A stretch of 64,000 nucleotides of DNA from Stemphylium vesicarium. Its lineage: Eukaryota > Ascomycota > Dothideomycetes > Pleosporales > Pleosporaceae. Position 1 is the first letter of the stretch, and each line of letters starts with the position of its first letter. The position numbers were made by a program, and so were the translations under genes. Positions 46,417-55,282 of this stretch are shown in pieces. The notes under the pieces were generated by a model. The model was not told the origin of the DNA. It was given only the letters and a program-made list of their open reading frames with translations, and did not search any database. The stretch lies in NCBI GenBank assembly GCA_004380135.1, contig QXCR01000036.1, forward strand, positions 169,346 through 233,345. The letters are read 5' to 3'.

Positions 46417-46417
46417 A
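46382..46417 (+). promoter_or_regulatory. Upstream ORF overlapping the rrg7 start (TGATG)
   Basis: Eleven codons plus stop. The TGA overlaps the main ATG as TGATG, a layout that allows reinitiation. Whether it lies in the mRNA is unknown. Confidence 0.35.
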
Positions 46418-47736
46418 TGCGACCTTTCCTTCGTCCGCCATGGCTCCGACAATTTTCGCTCCTCGCATGGCTCCTCCCAACAAGTCCGCACCGCGTCCCT
46501 CGTCGCATCGCAACCACGTCGACACAGAATACCGCTCCAATTGATCTGCCCAAACTCATACTTCCACCTGGCTCGCAGCACCACAATTCGCTCCCTACCT
46601 TTATCGAATATGCGAAGCATAGGAATCTGGCCCCCGAGACGTCCCTCTACATTGGCACACATTATGAATACACATCCGCCCTGTCCCTCATGCGCCTGGG
46701 CTTTTCGCTTCTCCGAATAGGTCGCAAGGACGATGCTGGTATCGACCTTATTGGCCATTGGGTACTGGCTCCATTGAGAGAACCGCTACCCGTCATCATT
46801 CAGTGCAAGGCGCGGAAGATCACCGTCAACCCCCACCACATCCGCGAACTCGAAGGCTCGTTCCAAGGCATGCCCCCGGATTGGAGGAACAAGGACGTAC
46901 TCGGGCTATTGGTCACGACGATGAAGGCTACAAAAGGCGTCATGGAGGCTCTGAGCAGAAGTCGCTGGCCCATGGGCTTCGTCTTGGTGTCGAAAGAGGG
47001 TCTGATCCAGCAATTCGTCTGGAATCGCGCAGCCACGGAACGGGGTTTGGAAGGCGTGGGCGTCACGGTGCGTCATACACCGCGGGCTTTGTTATCAGAC
47101 GCTGAGCATGAGGCAGATGAAGAGGGACATCCCAAGAAAAAGACGGCGGCAAAGTTCAAGAATGCGGGCACAAGGAGGGACATACAACTGACGTGGATGG
47201 GCTCACCTATTTTTCCTGAACGAAAGAAACTCGACTTGGAGACGATCAACCTCATGCACAACATGTCCCCGAAGGATGACGAAGACGCCGCTGTCGTCGG
47301 TGTGGAAAAGAGCACGCACGTCCGTTCCTTACCTTCCAAAAGGAAGTCGATCGTGAGCACCGCCGAAACAACCGTGCCTAAGCGGGCTCGCGGACGACCA
47401 AAAACGACCAAAGCAGAGGTAGTAGCAGCCGAACCAAGGCGGACTCGCGGTCGAGCAAAAGTAACCAAGGCGGAAACAGTCGCGGAGCCCACCACCGAAG
47501 CATCCCCGGCCAAACGCAGGCCTGGCCGACCAGTCGGTTCCAAGAGCAAACCACCAAGCCCAGAAGCCGAAAAGGGCCCGCCCAAGCCTCGAGGCCGACC
47601 CAAAGGCTCGATAAAGCCTTGGGCGGGTAAGATGCCTTCGCCACGCGGAGGGCAAATACCAACGGTCCTAAAGAGCCACGTGGGTCGACCCAAGGGCTCG
47701 AAGAATAAGCCAAAGGTGACCGTTGATAGTAGATGA
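46417..47736 (+). CDS. rrg7: Rrg7-like (DUF2034) nuclease-fold protein with AT-hooks
   Basis: Single exon of 439 residues. The first 35 residues are basic and hydrophobic (LRPPWLRQFSLLAW, HRVPRRIA) and look like a mitochondrial presequence. Residues about 60-220 match the Rrg7/DUF2034 restriction-endonuclease-like fold. A possible catalytic set is Asp110 (DDAGIDLIG) and Gln129-x-Lys131 (IIQCKARK), with Glu84 in the preceding helix. Yeast Rrg7 is needed for respiratory growth. From about residue 310 the protein carries at least four AT-hook-like motifs (RGRPK, RGRAK, PGRP, RGRPKGS, VGRPKGS) in a lysine/proline-rich tail. This is much longer than the yeast protein and would suit binding AT-rich DNA such as mtDNA, an inference. 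Confidence 0.85.
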   Translation: MRPFLRPPWLRQFSLLAWLLPTSPHRVPRRIATTSTQNTAPIDLPKLILPPGSQHHNSLPTFIEYAKHRNLAPETSLYIGTHYEYTSALSLMRLGFSLLRIGRKDDAGIDLIGHWVLAPLREPLPVIIQCKARKITVNPHHIRELEGSFQGMPPDWRNKDVLGLLVTTMKATKGVMEALSRSRWPMGFVLVSKEGLIQQFVWNRAATERGLEGVGVTVRHTPRALLSDAEHEADEEGHPKKKTAAKFKNAGTRRDIQLTWMGSPIFPERKKLDLETINLMHNMSPKDDEDAAVVGVEKSTHVRSLPSKRKSIVSTAETTVPKRARGRPKTTKAEVVAAEPRRTRGRAKVTKAETVAEPTTEASPAKRRPGRPVGSKSKPPSPEAEKGPPKPRGRPKGSIKPWAGKMPSPRGGQIPTVLKSHVGRPKGSKNKPKVTVDSR

Positions 47737-48009
47737 GACTGAATGAATCGTTTTGGTCGAACACACTTCAGTCCTGACAAGAGAAGAAGCATCACCACTC
47801 GACCTTCCTTATCGTCACTCGAAGATTGTTTGTCGCTGTTATTTGTGTGAGGATCGTTCCGAGGAAATTTCATCATTGTTCGACACTGACACCTATATTT
47901 GACCTTCTTCTACTTCATTGACGCTTTAATTACCTCAAGACATCTTCCATGAGCGCTCAACCATCTCTATACCAACCATCTCACACATTCTACGCCCATA
48001 TACATCCGA

Positions 48010-49324
48010 TCACAGCTTCGGTCGCAAAACGTGTCTCCTAACGACATTGCTACCGTTCTCGCTACGCTCCACAACCACCGGCTCAGAAAAAAGCTCAGTG
48101 CCATCGGAGACGCTATGAGTTCCGCGCCGAGCAGCTGCCGGGTGGTCCTGGACCGTGAACAATATGCAGATAGCCAAGGCATCATTATTGTCCGACTTGA
48201 ACACGTTGATTTTCGAGATGAACTTGCCGCCCAGCTGTCGCTTATGCTGCGCCAGGAAGAACCCAACAGCCTGACCATTCGGTGAACCTGTTTCCGATAC
48301 GGCGTCAATCTCTCATCTCATTTCCCAAGACAATATTAGAAGGGGAAAGAATACTCACCAAGCAGTGGCTTGTACTCTGCGGAAGCCGCAGCAAACTCAA
48401 GGCCAGGCCATCCCGGTAGTTGATCCTCTCTCAGGGACCTTCGCGCCAGGATGTTGTTAATGATAGACACGGTGTCGTCGTTGACGATGGGTGTGATCAG
48501 GAACCGGTTGATGCGCTGGACATACTGTCCGCTCACCTGCTTCCATAAACCCCACATGATATCCGAGCTCGACCGTATTGCTGGTAGCGTGTTTGCGGCT
48601 GGGGGTGCATTGAGACCCCAAAGGATCTCTGCCGCACTAGCGGGACTCTCACGGTCTGTCATGATGACGAGGCCCGAGGAGAGGTTGACTCCGATTGTGA
48701 ATTTAGCGTTGGTAATCTAGAAGACATGAGTGAGTATATCCATCCGAGAGTCTTGGCCCACATCTCACTTACGCGGTAATTGTTTCCAGCCACTTTATAC
48801 CACTGTTGGTTCACCGGAGGCAGCCTCCCTTGCGCATCTCGTATCACCGCTGCGCTATTCGCGTGTGTGACGAAATAGCACCTGTTTGGCCCGCCCTGGT
48901 AGGTACTCCTCGTGTCAATCCCCAGCGCAGTGCACATGCGCCTGAGATTGTGGTTTATCGCCAGCTCGCACTCATCTTCGTGATTCGCGCGCCACTGAGC
49001 GTTACCGTTGTCTGTTTCCATTTTATAGCCCCAGATTGTGAGCGACTGCGTAATGGGTACAGTCCAAAGACTGTCGACGGGCTGGATGTATACGCCAGCT
49101 TGGCTGCGGGCAGTCAGACAGGCCCCTAGTAGCTTCTGGCCCTTGCAGTCCGCTTTTCGGTAGATGGCAGCCTCGTCATCGTCGGGAGCGCGGATGGCGA
49201 GGTTGCTGGTTTTTCCGTCCACGAGGAGAGTGTCTTTGTCCAGTGAAGGTTCCGCGACTGGCGCAACGGAGCCCACCACGAGAGCTACAAGAGCAATAAG
49301 GTAAGTGATGGGCCAAGCCTTCAT
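48010..49324 (-). CDS. Secreted protein of unknown function with SPNG motif
   Basis: Exons 49324-48773, 48716-48359 and 48287-48010 join with matching phases to 395 residues. The signal peptide is about residues 1-19 (YLIALVALVVGSVA). A first half with several cysteines (KADCKGQKLLGACLTA, CELAINH, MCTALG, CYFVTH) is followed by a domain containing TDRESPASAAEILWGLN and then LLGSPNGQAVGFFLAQHK, which spans the last splice junction. I recognise this motif as recurring in fungal hypothetical secreted proteins, but I cannot name the family. The third exon is set by that motif; without it the protein would stop nine residues into the intron. A plus-strand ORF at 48031-48285 is its shadow. Role unknown. 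Confidence 0.85.
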
Positions 49325-50866
49325 GTTCGTTTTGTCTTTAGTGCAGTAGGTTCGCGGTTCCCAATTCGGTTTACACAGGTTTAGTACGGGTAGCGGAGCT
49401 GAGGTAGACTAAGGTGAGCAAGCAAAACAGCCAAATACCTACGAGAAGGGTAGGCCAAGCCCCACTACGGATGATCTTCACTTTCACCAGAGATAAGAAG
49501 ATTGGTGGTCCCTTCGATTGCGCCATTGTAGAATCACGCGATCAAAATGGTTGTTAACGCGGTCCACAACGGAAGCCCATGTGATCTGTGGCCATTTCTC
49601 GTTACACCGCGCTTCACAATTTATTCTGATCTCGGCCTTCCAGCGAGATCAGAACAGTTGACATGTACACGATTGCAGACTGTCAGCGCGTTTGACTACC
49701 AACTTGTTACCAAGTCTTCTTCTTTGAGAATCAGAAATTTGTCTGTAGGACCTTGATGCCATCTAGTCGTTCGCAAAAACCAACTTAGATAACCTGCGCC
49801 AGAGTGATCTTTTGATCTGTGCAGGAGACAAAACCATGTGTCAATTTGGGTCTGGAATTGGTTCCCGCTCGAGAAGGGCCGCCCGAAGTGGGCTAGCGTG
49901 CAGACGTCATGACGCCAACCTCGAGCGTCAAGCTTCCTTCTTTCACCACTCTCTGCGACATGCGGCCACCATGATTGCACTTCTATACACAGTTGCATCG
50001 GCGCTCATAGCCTTTCAAGGCGGCATAGGATGTATCATGAAGCCTGAGTTTCCAGTGTGAGTGAGTGAATACGCTACCGGGTTTTAACGGCGTACTAATT
50101 GTAAGCCTAGAAACGTCGAAGATACTCTCTATTCCTGTTAGACTCACAGTAATAAGAGTATTGCCTGATTTTTGCGCATTTTGATCGGCAGGCGGCTCTG
50201 TGAAGTTTCCCGGATTGCGACAGTTTCCTGCACATGCGTGCAATAGAGCGGCGGGGAAAGCTATGTCTTGGACAGTGACCTTTCCTCAAAATTCCTGTTC
50301 TCTCATCTCACTTGGCTTTACCATCTTTTAAAAAGGTGATATAATGTCTTCTCACTGCTTATCTTTTCAACGCTAATGTCGCTGATGCCTGGTCTGACAC
50401 AATGTCTCACATTTCTATACTACTCTATCGCTCGACTCTCACACTACTACATCCTTGAGGCCATCTCTTCTCATTTATGGGAAGCCGTGGTACATCTTGA
50501 TCTAAACTGCGCGACCTCTGGAGACATTGGCCGACCAACGTGAACAGTTGCTCACTCACTCACCAGATGCGTAGACTACATTTAAGAACTGGCCGCCATG
50601 ACGACCCATTTCTGCCATCTACGCAGCCTTCGCCCGCTGTGAGATCCCGGCGGGAACTTTGCGCAAATCTTCACAAAACGCAGTAGGCCAACCACATCAG
50701 GCAATGCGTACGGTCTTCACCATCACCACTTCACATTCATCGACACCACGTCATCAGCGCACAGGCCAGTATCTCAACACCTGCTGACGGCAAGGCTCTT
50801 CCAACAATTCTTCTGCCTACTCCACACTTGTCAGAAAATCTACCATAGACTGTACTACTCAACACC
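49325..50866. other. Divergent intergenic region, 1.5 kb
   Basis: No gene is supported. The last 300 nt before 50867 are pyrimidine-rich, promoter- and leader-like. Confidence 0.45.
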
Positions 50867-51184
50867 ATGTCTGCGCCGACAGTCAAGGAAGAGAGCCCGG
50901 AGCGATCCCCCTGGACCTTTTCGGCACAGTCTCCTTCAGATACGGAATCTTCGGCTATACATCCCTCTCCTGCAATCTCAGCGTATGAGGAGCGAGATGT
51001 AAAGGTCCCTTTTCATATGCCCAACAGCATAGTCGCCCAGCCGCACTTCACCGGCGACGCATACTACAGCAACTTTATCCGCCATTACAGACCTGGCGGC
51101 CATTTCTTAGGGTACGTTCCAGTATATGCGCATCGTCGCAGCCGATGTTATCACGCTTTTCGTCTCGTTTGCATTCCGGCATAG
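50867..51184 (+). CDS. Small hypothetical ORF, or 5' exon of the next gene
   Basis: An open frame of 105 residues from an ATG in a good context. The first 80 residues (VKEESPERSPWTFSAQSPSD and on to FIRHYRPGGHFLG) look like real coding sequence; the rest looks like read-through. A GTACGT donor after base 51113 could splice, in frame, to an acceptor just before C51185 and continue through NRTWRKFDIARH into the gene at 51312. The sequence between reads like a 5' leader, so I keep it separate. Either a small independent gene or an alternative N-terminus of family member D. Confidence 0.4.
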   Translation: MSAPTVKEESPERSPWTFSAQSPSDTESSAIHPSPAISAYEERDVKVPFHMPNSIVAQPHFTGDAYYSNFIRHYRPGGHFLGYVPVYAHRRSRCYHAFRLVCIPA

Positions 51185-51311
51185 CAACCGCACGTGGCGG
51201 AAATTTGACATCGCTCGACACATCAAAACATTGCACTCTCACAATCCAACACATCCTTTCCGACCCAAACTGCTCGAACAAAAATCTTCTACCCAGATCT
51301 CCACTTCGATC

Positions 51312-53087
51312 ATGGACAGTGATTCTTTTGAAAATGGCGGCGCTGACGATTGGGACAGCGGGACACAGTTTTCTCCATATCACTTCGCAAATGGAGCTCA
51401 AGGTAAATTCTACCAGCCCATCTCATACGAGTCTCATTAACTGACGGGCAAGCAGATCATTTTGCAAGCCAGATGGTGTCGCAGACCGAGCTGCATAACC
51501 CTTTTCAGGGAGCGCACTACCCTCAGCCCCAGATGCGCCAGCACGCAGTCATGCAAAGCAGTCAACAGATGCCGCAGATCCAGAATGTCATTAACACCGT
51601 AGAAGAACGAGGTAATTTCGCGAACACCAACTGAATCACAGCATACTGATTACCACAGAATCTCCTCACCAGAGAATGATCAAGGAGCTGACCGATTTCA
51701 CCCACAACATAACGCAGTTCGCCAACACTATCAACGCTCGTATGACAAAGGCGGAGTATGAGCGAGATATCATGCGAACCGCCCTCAACCAGGCCGGTAT
51801 CAATATACCAGTGCCCCAGACCGCTCCTCAGTTCGACAACCGCCACTCACGCTACCGTGATGCAGTTGACACGCGCTTCACTACACCCGTCACTCCAACT
51901 AGGCAGATTTCATCAGACACTCAACAATCGTACTACAGTGCTCCGCCGAAGAACAAAGAAGAGAAAGCGTTTGGCACCAAATTGGCCTGTACCAAGAAGC
52001 AGAAGTCAGAGCGGACCAAGGCGCGGAAGGATCTCAAAATCAAAGTCCCTAGAAAGTCTTCGTACGCGAGGGGCATGGCTGGATTGCCTACTCCCATGAG
52101 CAAGGTATGTGTCAGACAATCCATCCTTCTCCTGTGAGAAGAAAGAAAAAACTGACAAGTCACTCCCTCCAGTCCACCCACCCAACCCGCACTTTGTCCT
52201 TCCCTACGCCCACAACCATCCCTGACACCTCCCCCCTAACACCCGGCCGCATCGGTCCCTCAGCCCCTACATCCGGCCGCTCCACAAACTCGATGAACGG
52301 CAAGCGCAAAAACCACGATCTGGAGAAACAGCTCCCCGCCTCCAACGCACTTATCCCGCTCCTCCCGCTCACAGACACCGAGATCATAGTCTACTTCTTC
52401 CAATCCCTGGTCCGCCCCATCGTTTCTCTCCGCCTCTACGCCCGCAACTGGGGTCCCGCTCACATCGTCGACGTCCTAAACGCACACCGCGCCATCGCGG
52501 GCGGCTACCTACGCAACACAGCTTCCGTCAAGTGCACGACTGCGATTAAGAAGGGCAGGGATCGGTACGGCGAGTCGTGGGCCGAGAATCTGCGCGACGT
52601 CTTCGCTGAGGCGGATGATATCCAGGCGACGGATCTGATGCAATTGCGTCAAGAAGAGAAAGAAGGTGCGCGGGACTTTTTGATTAGGGATTTGACGGCT
52701 GGGTTGAAGATGCATCCTGAGGAGGGCGTTGATGGCGGTGTGTTTACCCGCTGTGTTAAGTGGTGTGTTGAGAATGAGGCCGGGTATACACTGAGGAATG
52801 TGCATAAGCTTGCGCTTGCGCTGAGGCACGGCGTTGAGCCGGATGTTTTGGAGACGCCGGTGCAGTTTCGCGAGCTCGGGAGGATGGCGGTTGGACGGAA
52901 GACTGTGGCGAAGAAGAAGCAGGAGGAGGTGGTGGAGGAAGAGGAGGAGGAGAGCGAAGATGCTGATGCTGATGCTGATGCCGATGGAGATGAGGAAGTT
53001 GAAGAGGGAGAAGGTGAGGCTGAACAGTATGAAGATGATGCCGAAAACGATGACGAGCAAGCTGAGCAAGCTGAGCAAACTGAGTAA
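51312..53087 (+). CDS. Unknown 535-aa protein, family member D
   Basis: Exons 51312-51402, 51456-51611, 51659-52104 and 52173-53087 join with correct phases to 535 residues. The N-terminal part is Gln/Pro-rich with a helix (ELTDFTHNITQFANTINARM) and a basic stretch (TKKQKSERTKARKDLKIK) that may be a nuclear signal. Exon 4 holds the two-part module shared with the genes at 7646, 13793 and 36063: residues about 299-340 (TEIIVYFFQSLVRPIVSLRL and on to DVLNAHRAI) and 398-440 (IRDLTAGLKMHPEEGVDGGV, then FTR). The tail is extremely acidic, with an (Asp-Ala)n run. Function unknown. Coding sequence shifts from C-rich to G-rich within exon 4. Confidence 0.85.
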
Positions 53088-53535
53088 AGGTCGGTCTGTC
53101 CAAGCGCGATGGCATCTGACATATCCGACTTGTCTCCATCACTTGTTCAAGATTAGTTTGCTGAATACTCAAGAGAGTTGTTAATGCTGCGGAGGAGATT
53201 AATGCATGACGAAGAGACGAAAAAAAAGCTACGCATACTCCGCGACGGCACTCATGTCCAGAATACGATGAAGCTACGAAACGGATACATACCTAGAATA
53301 ATGATAATGGATTCAATTCCGCGAAAAAAGCTAACATCTCGTCAAAAAGCCTATAATGTGGACTCACTACATATCTTCTTCAATAACAGACAGAGCAACA
53401 AAAGAACACAAGGATGCCATACCATCACATACATGTACACTCGCACTAATCTGCATACCCCCATTCCTCTTTGCACACGCATATGTGAATCCACAAGCCC
53501 ACCATCCTCTCAGGGCACTCAAGAACTCCCCCGAA
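53088..53535. other. Convergent 3' intergenic region
   Basis: 3' ends of two convergent genes. No gene seen. Confidence 0.5.
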
Positions 53536-54834
53536 TCATCCCATAAGCGCCCTCAACATCATCCCGCCCTTACCATCCGACCCCGGATCCGCAGTTCCCT
53601 TGCCGACACCTTTATCACCCTTATTCGGGCCAACAGGGCTCGTCGCAGCGAAGAAAAGCACCTTGATGGCAATAGCGAAACCCGCATGTAGCAGCAGGAC
53701 AACGACGAGCAGGATCTTTGATGTCTTTGCCTCGGTGGTGCTGAGCACGGGGTACAGGTTGCGGAGCAAGAATGTAGCGCTGAATGCGAGACCGAGGGCT
53801 ACGACAGTGAAGTTGACAACTGCGATAAACAATATTAGCACATGAATCTCTCCAACGTGTATGTGTGTGTGTGTGTTTTGGAAGAAAAGGACAGGACAGG
53901 ACAGGACAGGAAAAAGAACTTACTACCCCAAGGACTCCAAGCCACCGCACTAACCGCAATCCAAACCAAATTCGCATACCCGTACAAACAGCAACATTCC
54001 AACAAATTCGCACTCTCACTCCCATACCACTTCAACACGCCCCATAGCGCGACCGGCACAAACGCAGTATACCCGTACACCAGCCCCGCAGCTCCGCTCA
54101 ACAGCCGGAAATCATACGCAAAGTGCTCCTCCCCACTGCGCGCTAGGTACTGGTTTATCGTGCCCGTCAAGAATAAAATGACAATGACGGTCGTCGCGAT
54201 CCACACGGGACCGTACAAGTCTGGGTTTCCTTCTAGTACGTCGAGGAAGTTTGCGCGCGGGTAGATGGTCGAGGTGCAGCGGCGGAGGACTTCGCTGGTG
54301 TCGACGTCGAAGGCTTGGGCATAGAAGTGCAGGGACCAGAGGTAGTGTTTTCGGCCGCTGCTGTTGGGGTCGCTGGCGGTGGAGGGGCCGGGCAGGAAGG
54401 AGGCTGTGGTGCTGTCGGGTTGGATTTTGGGGGCGCCGCCGCCGCTGCGGCCTGAGGAGGGCTGGTTGTCGAAGTCTGGGGGAGGGGTGGCGTATTAGTA
54501 TCTCGGGACTTGGAGTAGAGGGGTGTTAGAGGGTTTTGGGGGGGGGGGGGGGGGTCTCTGTGGTGGGAATCTTGTCGTCTGCTTACTGGAACTGTGAAAC
54601 TCGAGATCTTCTTGGAGATCGGTATGTCCTAGGTCGCCCTGCGAAACCGTCAGCAATCAGCCTCTTACCATCTAGTTCTCTGTTCCCCATCCCTCCCCTC
54701 TCCAACTCCAACTCCAACTGCCATCCTCTCTCACATTCCCCTCCCCCATGCGCCTATGCACCCAGTCAAGCAACGCAGGATAAACGTACCTCTTGATCCA
54801 CGTCAACAACAACATCATATCCACGATTCGCCAT
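53536..54834 (-). CDS. Yip1-domain Golgi membrane protein (YIPF1/2-like)
   Basis: Exons 54834-54790, 54638-54587, 54475-53924 and 53819-53536 join in frame to 310 residues. The N-terminal cytosolic part is acidic and polar (DVDQEGDLGHTDLQEDLEFH). It leads to the hallmark segment RKHYLWSLHFYAQAFDVDT and then to DLYGPVWIATTVIVILFLTG, which begins the first of five membrane spans. Later spans include AAGLVYGYTAFVPVALWGVL, AVSAVAWSPWG and ALGLAFSATFLLR. Yip1-family proteins sit in ER-Golgi membranes, bind Rab GTPases and support vesicle traffic. The order of motifs fits the YIPF1/YIPF2 branch. Intron 2 contains a 17-nt G tract (C tract in the transcript), and intron 3 holds two simple repeats. 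Length is normal. Confidence 0.9.
53862..53876. repeat. (TG)n repeat in an intron
   Basis: About seven TG units inside intron 3 of the Yip1-domain gene. Confidence 0.9.
53889..53910. repeat. (GGACA)n minisatellite in an intron
   Basis: Four and a half GGACA units inside the 104-nt intron 3 of the Yip1-domain gene; they probably explain why this intron is longer than its neighbours. Confidence 0.9.
54538..54554. repeat. 17-nt G homopolymer in an intron
   Basis: An unbroken G tract on the plus strand within intron 2 of the Yip1-domain gene, not far from its TACTAAT branch site. Such tracts are prone to length errors. Confidence 0.9.
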
Positions 54835-55282
54835 CTTTTCCACTCTCTTTCTCTTTGCTTCTTTGGCCGTTGGACTTTGGCGTCGTCGTTGTCTCGAGCA
54901 AGCTCCAGCGGGCCAGATTGCGCGATTGAACGTCGCGCCGCGTAACCTAACGTCGGTGGTACGCGACCCCGTGCACTAGCGGCTAAATGATTCGGAGTGG
55001 GTGGGGCGGAAACGTTCCAGGGTCCAGTCTCATCCTGCTCCGTAGCAAATCATCACAGGCACAAACAAAACGATCAAGGTCTTCATGTATTTTTCATCTT
55101 CTTGTGAGAAGAAGAGAGAGAACATTCATTCATTATCATACTTCAGTTCCCCATCAAGTATGTAAGATGGAAAAAGAAAAGAAAAGAAAAGACCAGTCTA
55201 CGAGTCTACGCACGCACCGACCGTCTAACAATGCTACTACCAAACCCGTCTGCCTTGCACGACACCACATGTCATCCGTCGC
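54835..55282. other. Intergenic, tandem minus-strand genes
   Basis: 3' UTR of glycogen phosphorylase and promoter of the Yip1-domain gene. No gene seen. Confidence 0.5.

Noticed and set aside
47073..47876. 267-aa minus-strand ORF
   Set aside because: It is the antisense shadow of the repetitive AT-hook coding sequence of the rrg7-like gene.
48031..48285. Plus-strand ORF of 84 aa with good-looking composition
   Set aside because: It begins with GTG, has no upstream ATG in frame, and exactly shadows exon 3 of the minus-strand secreted protein, whose SPNG motif confirms the other strand.
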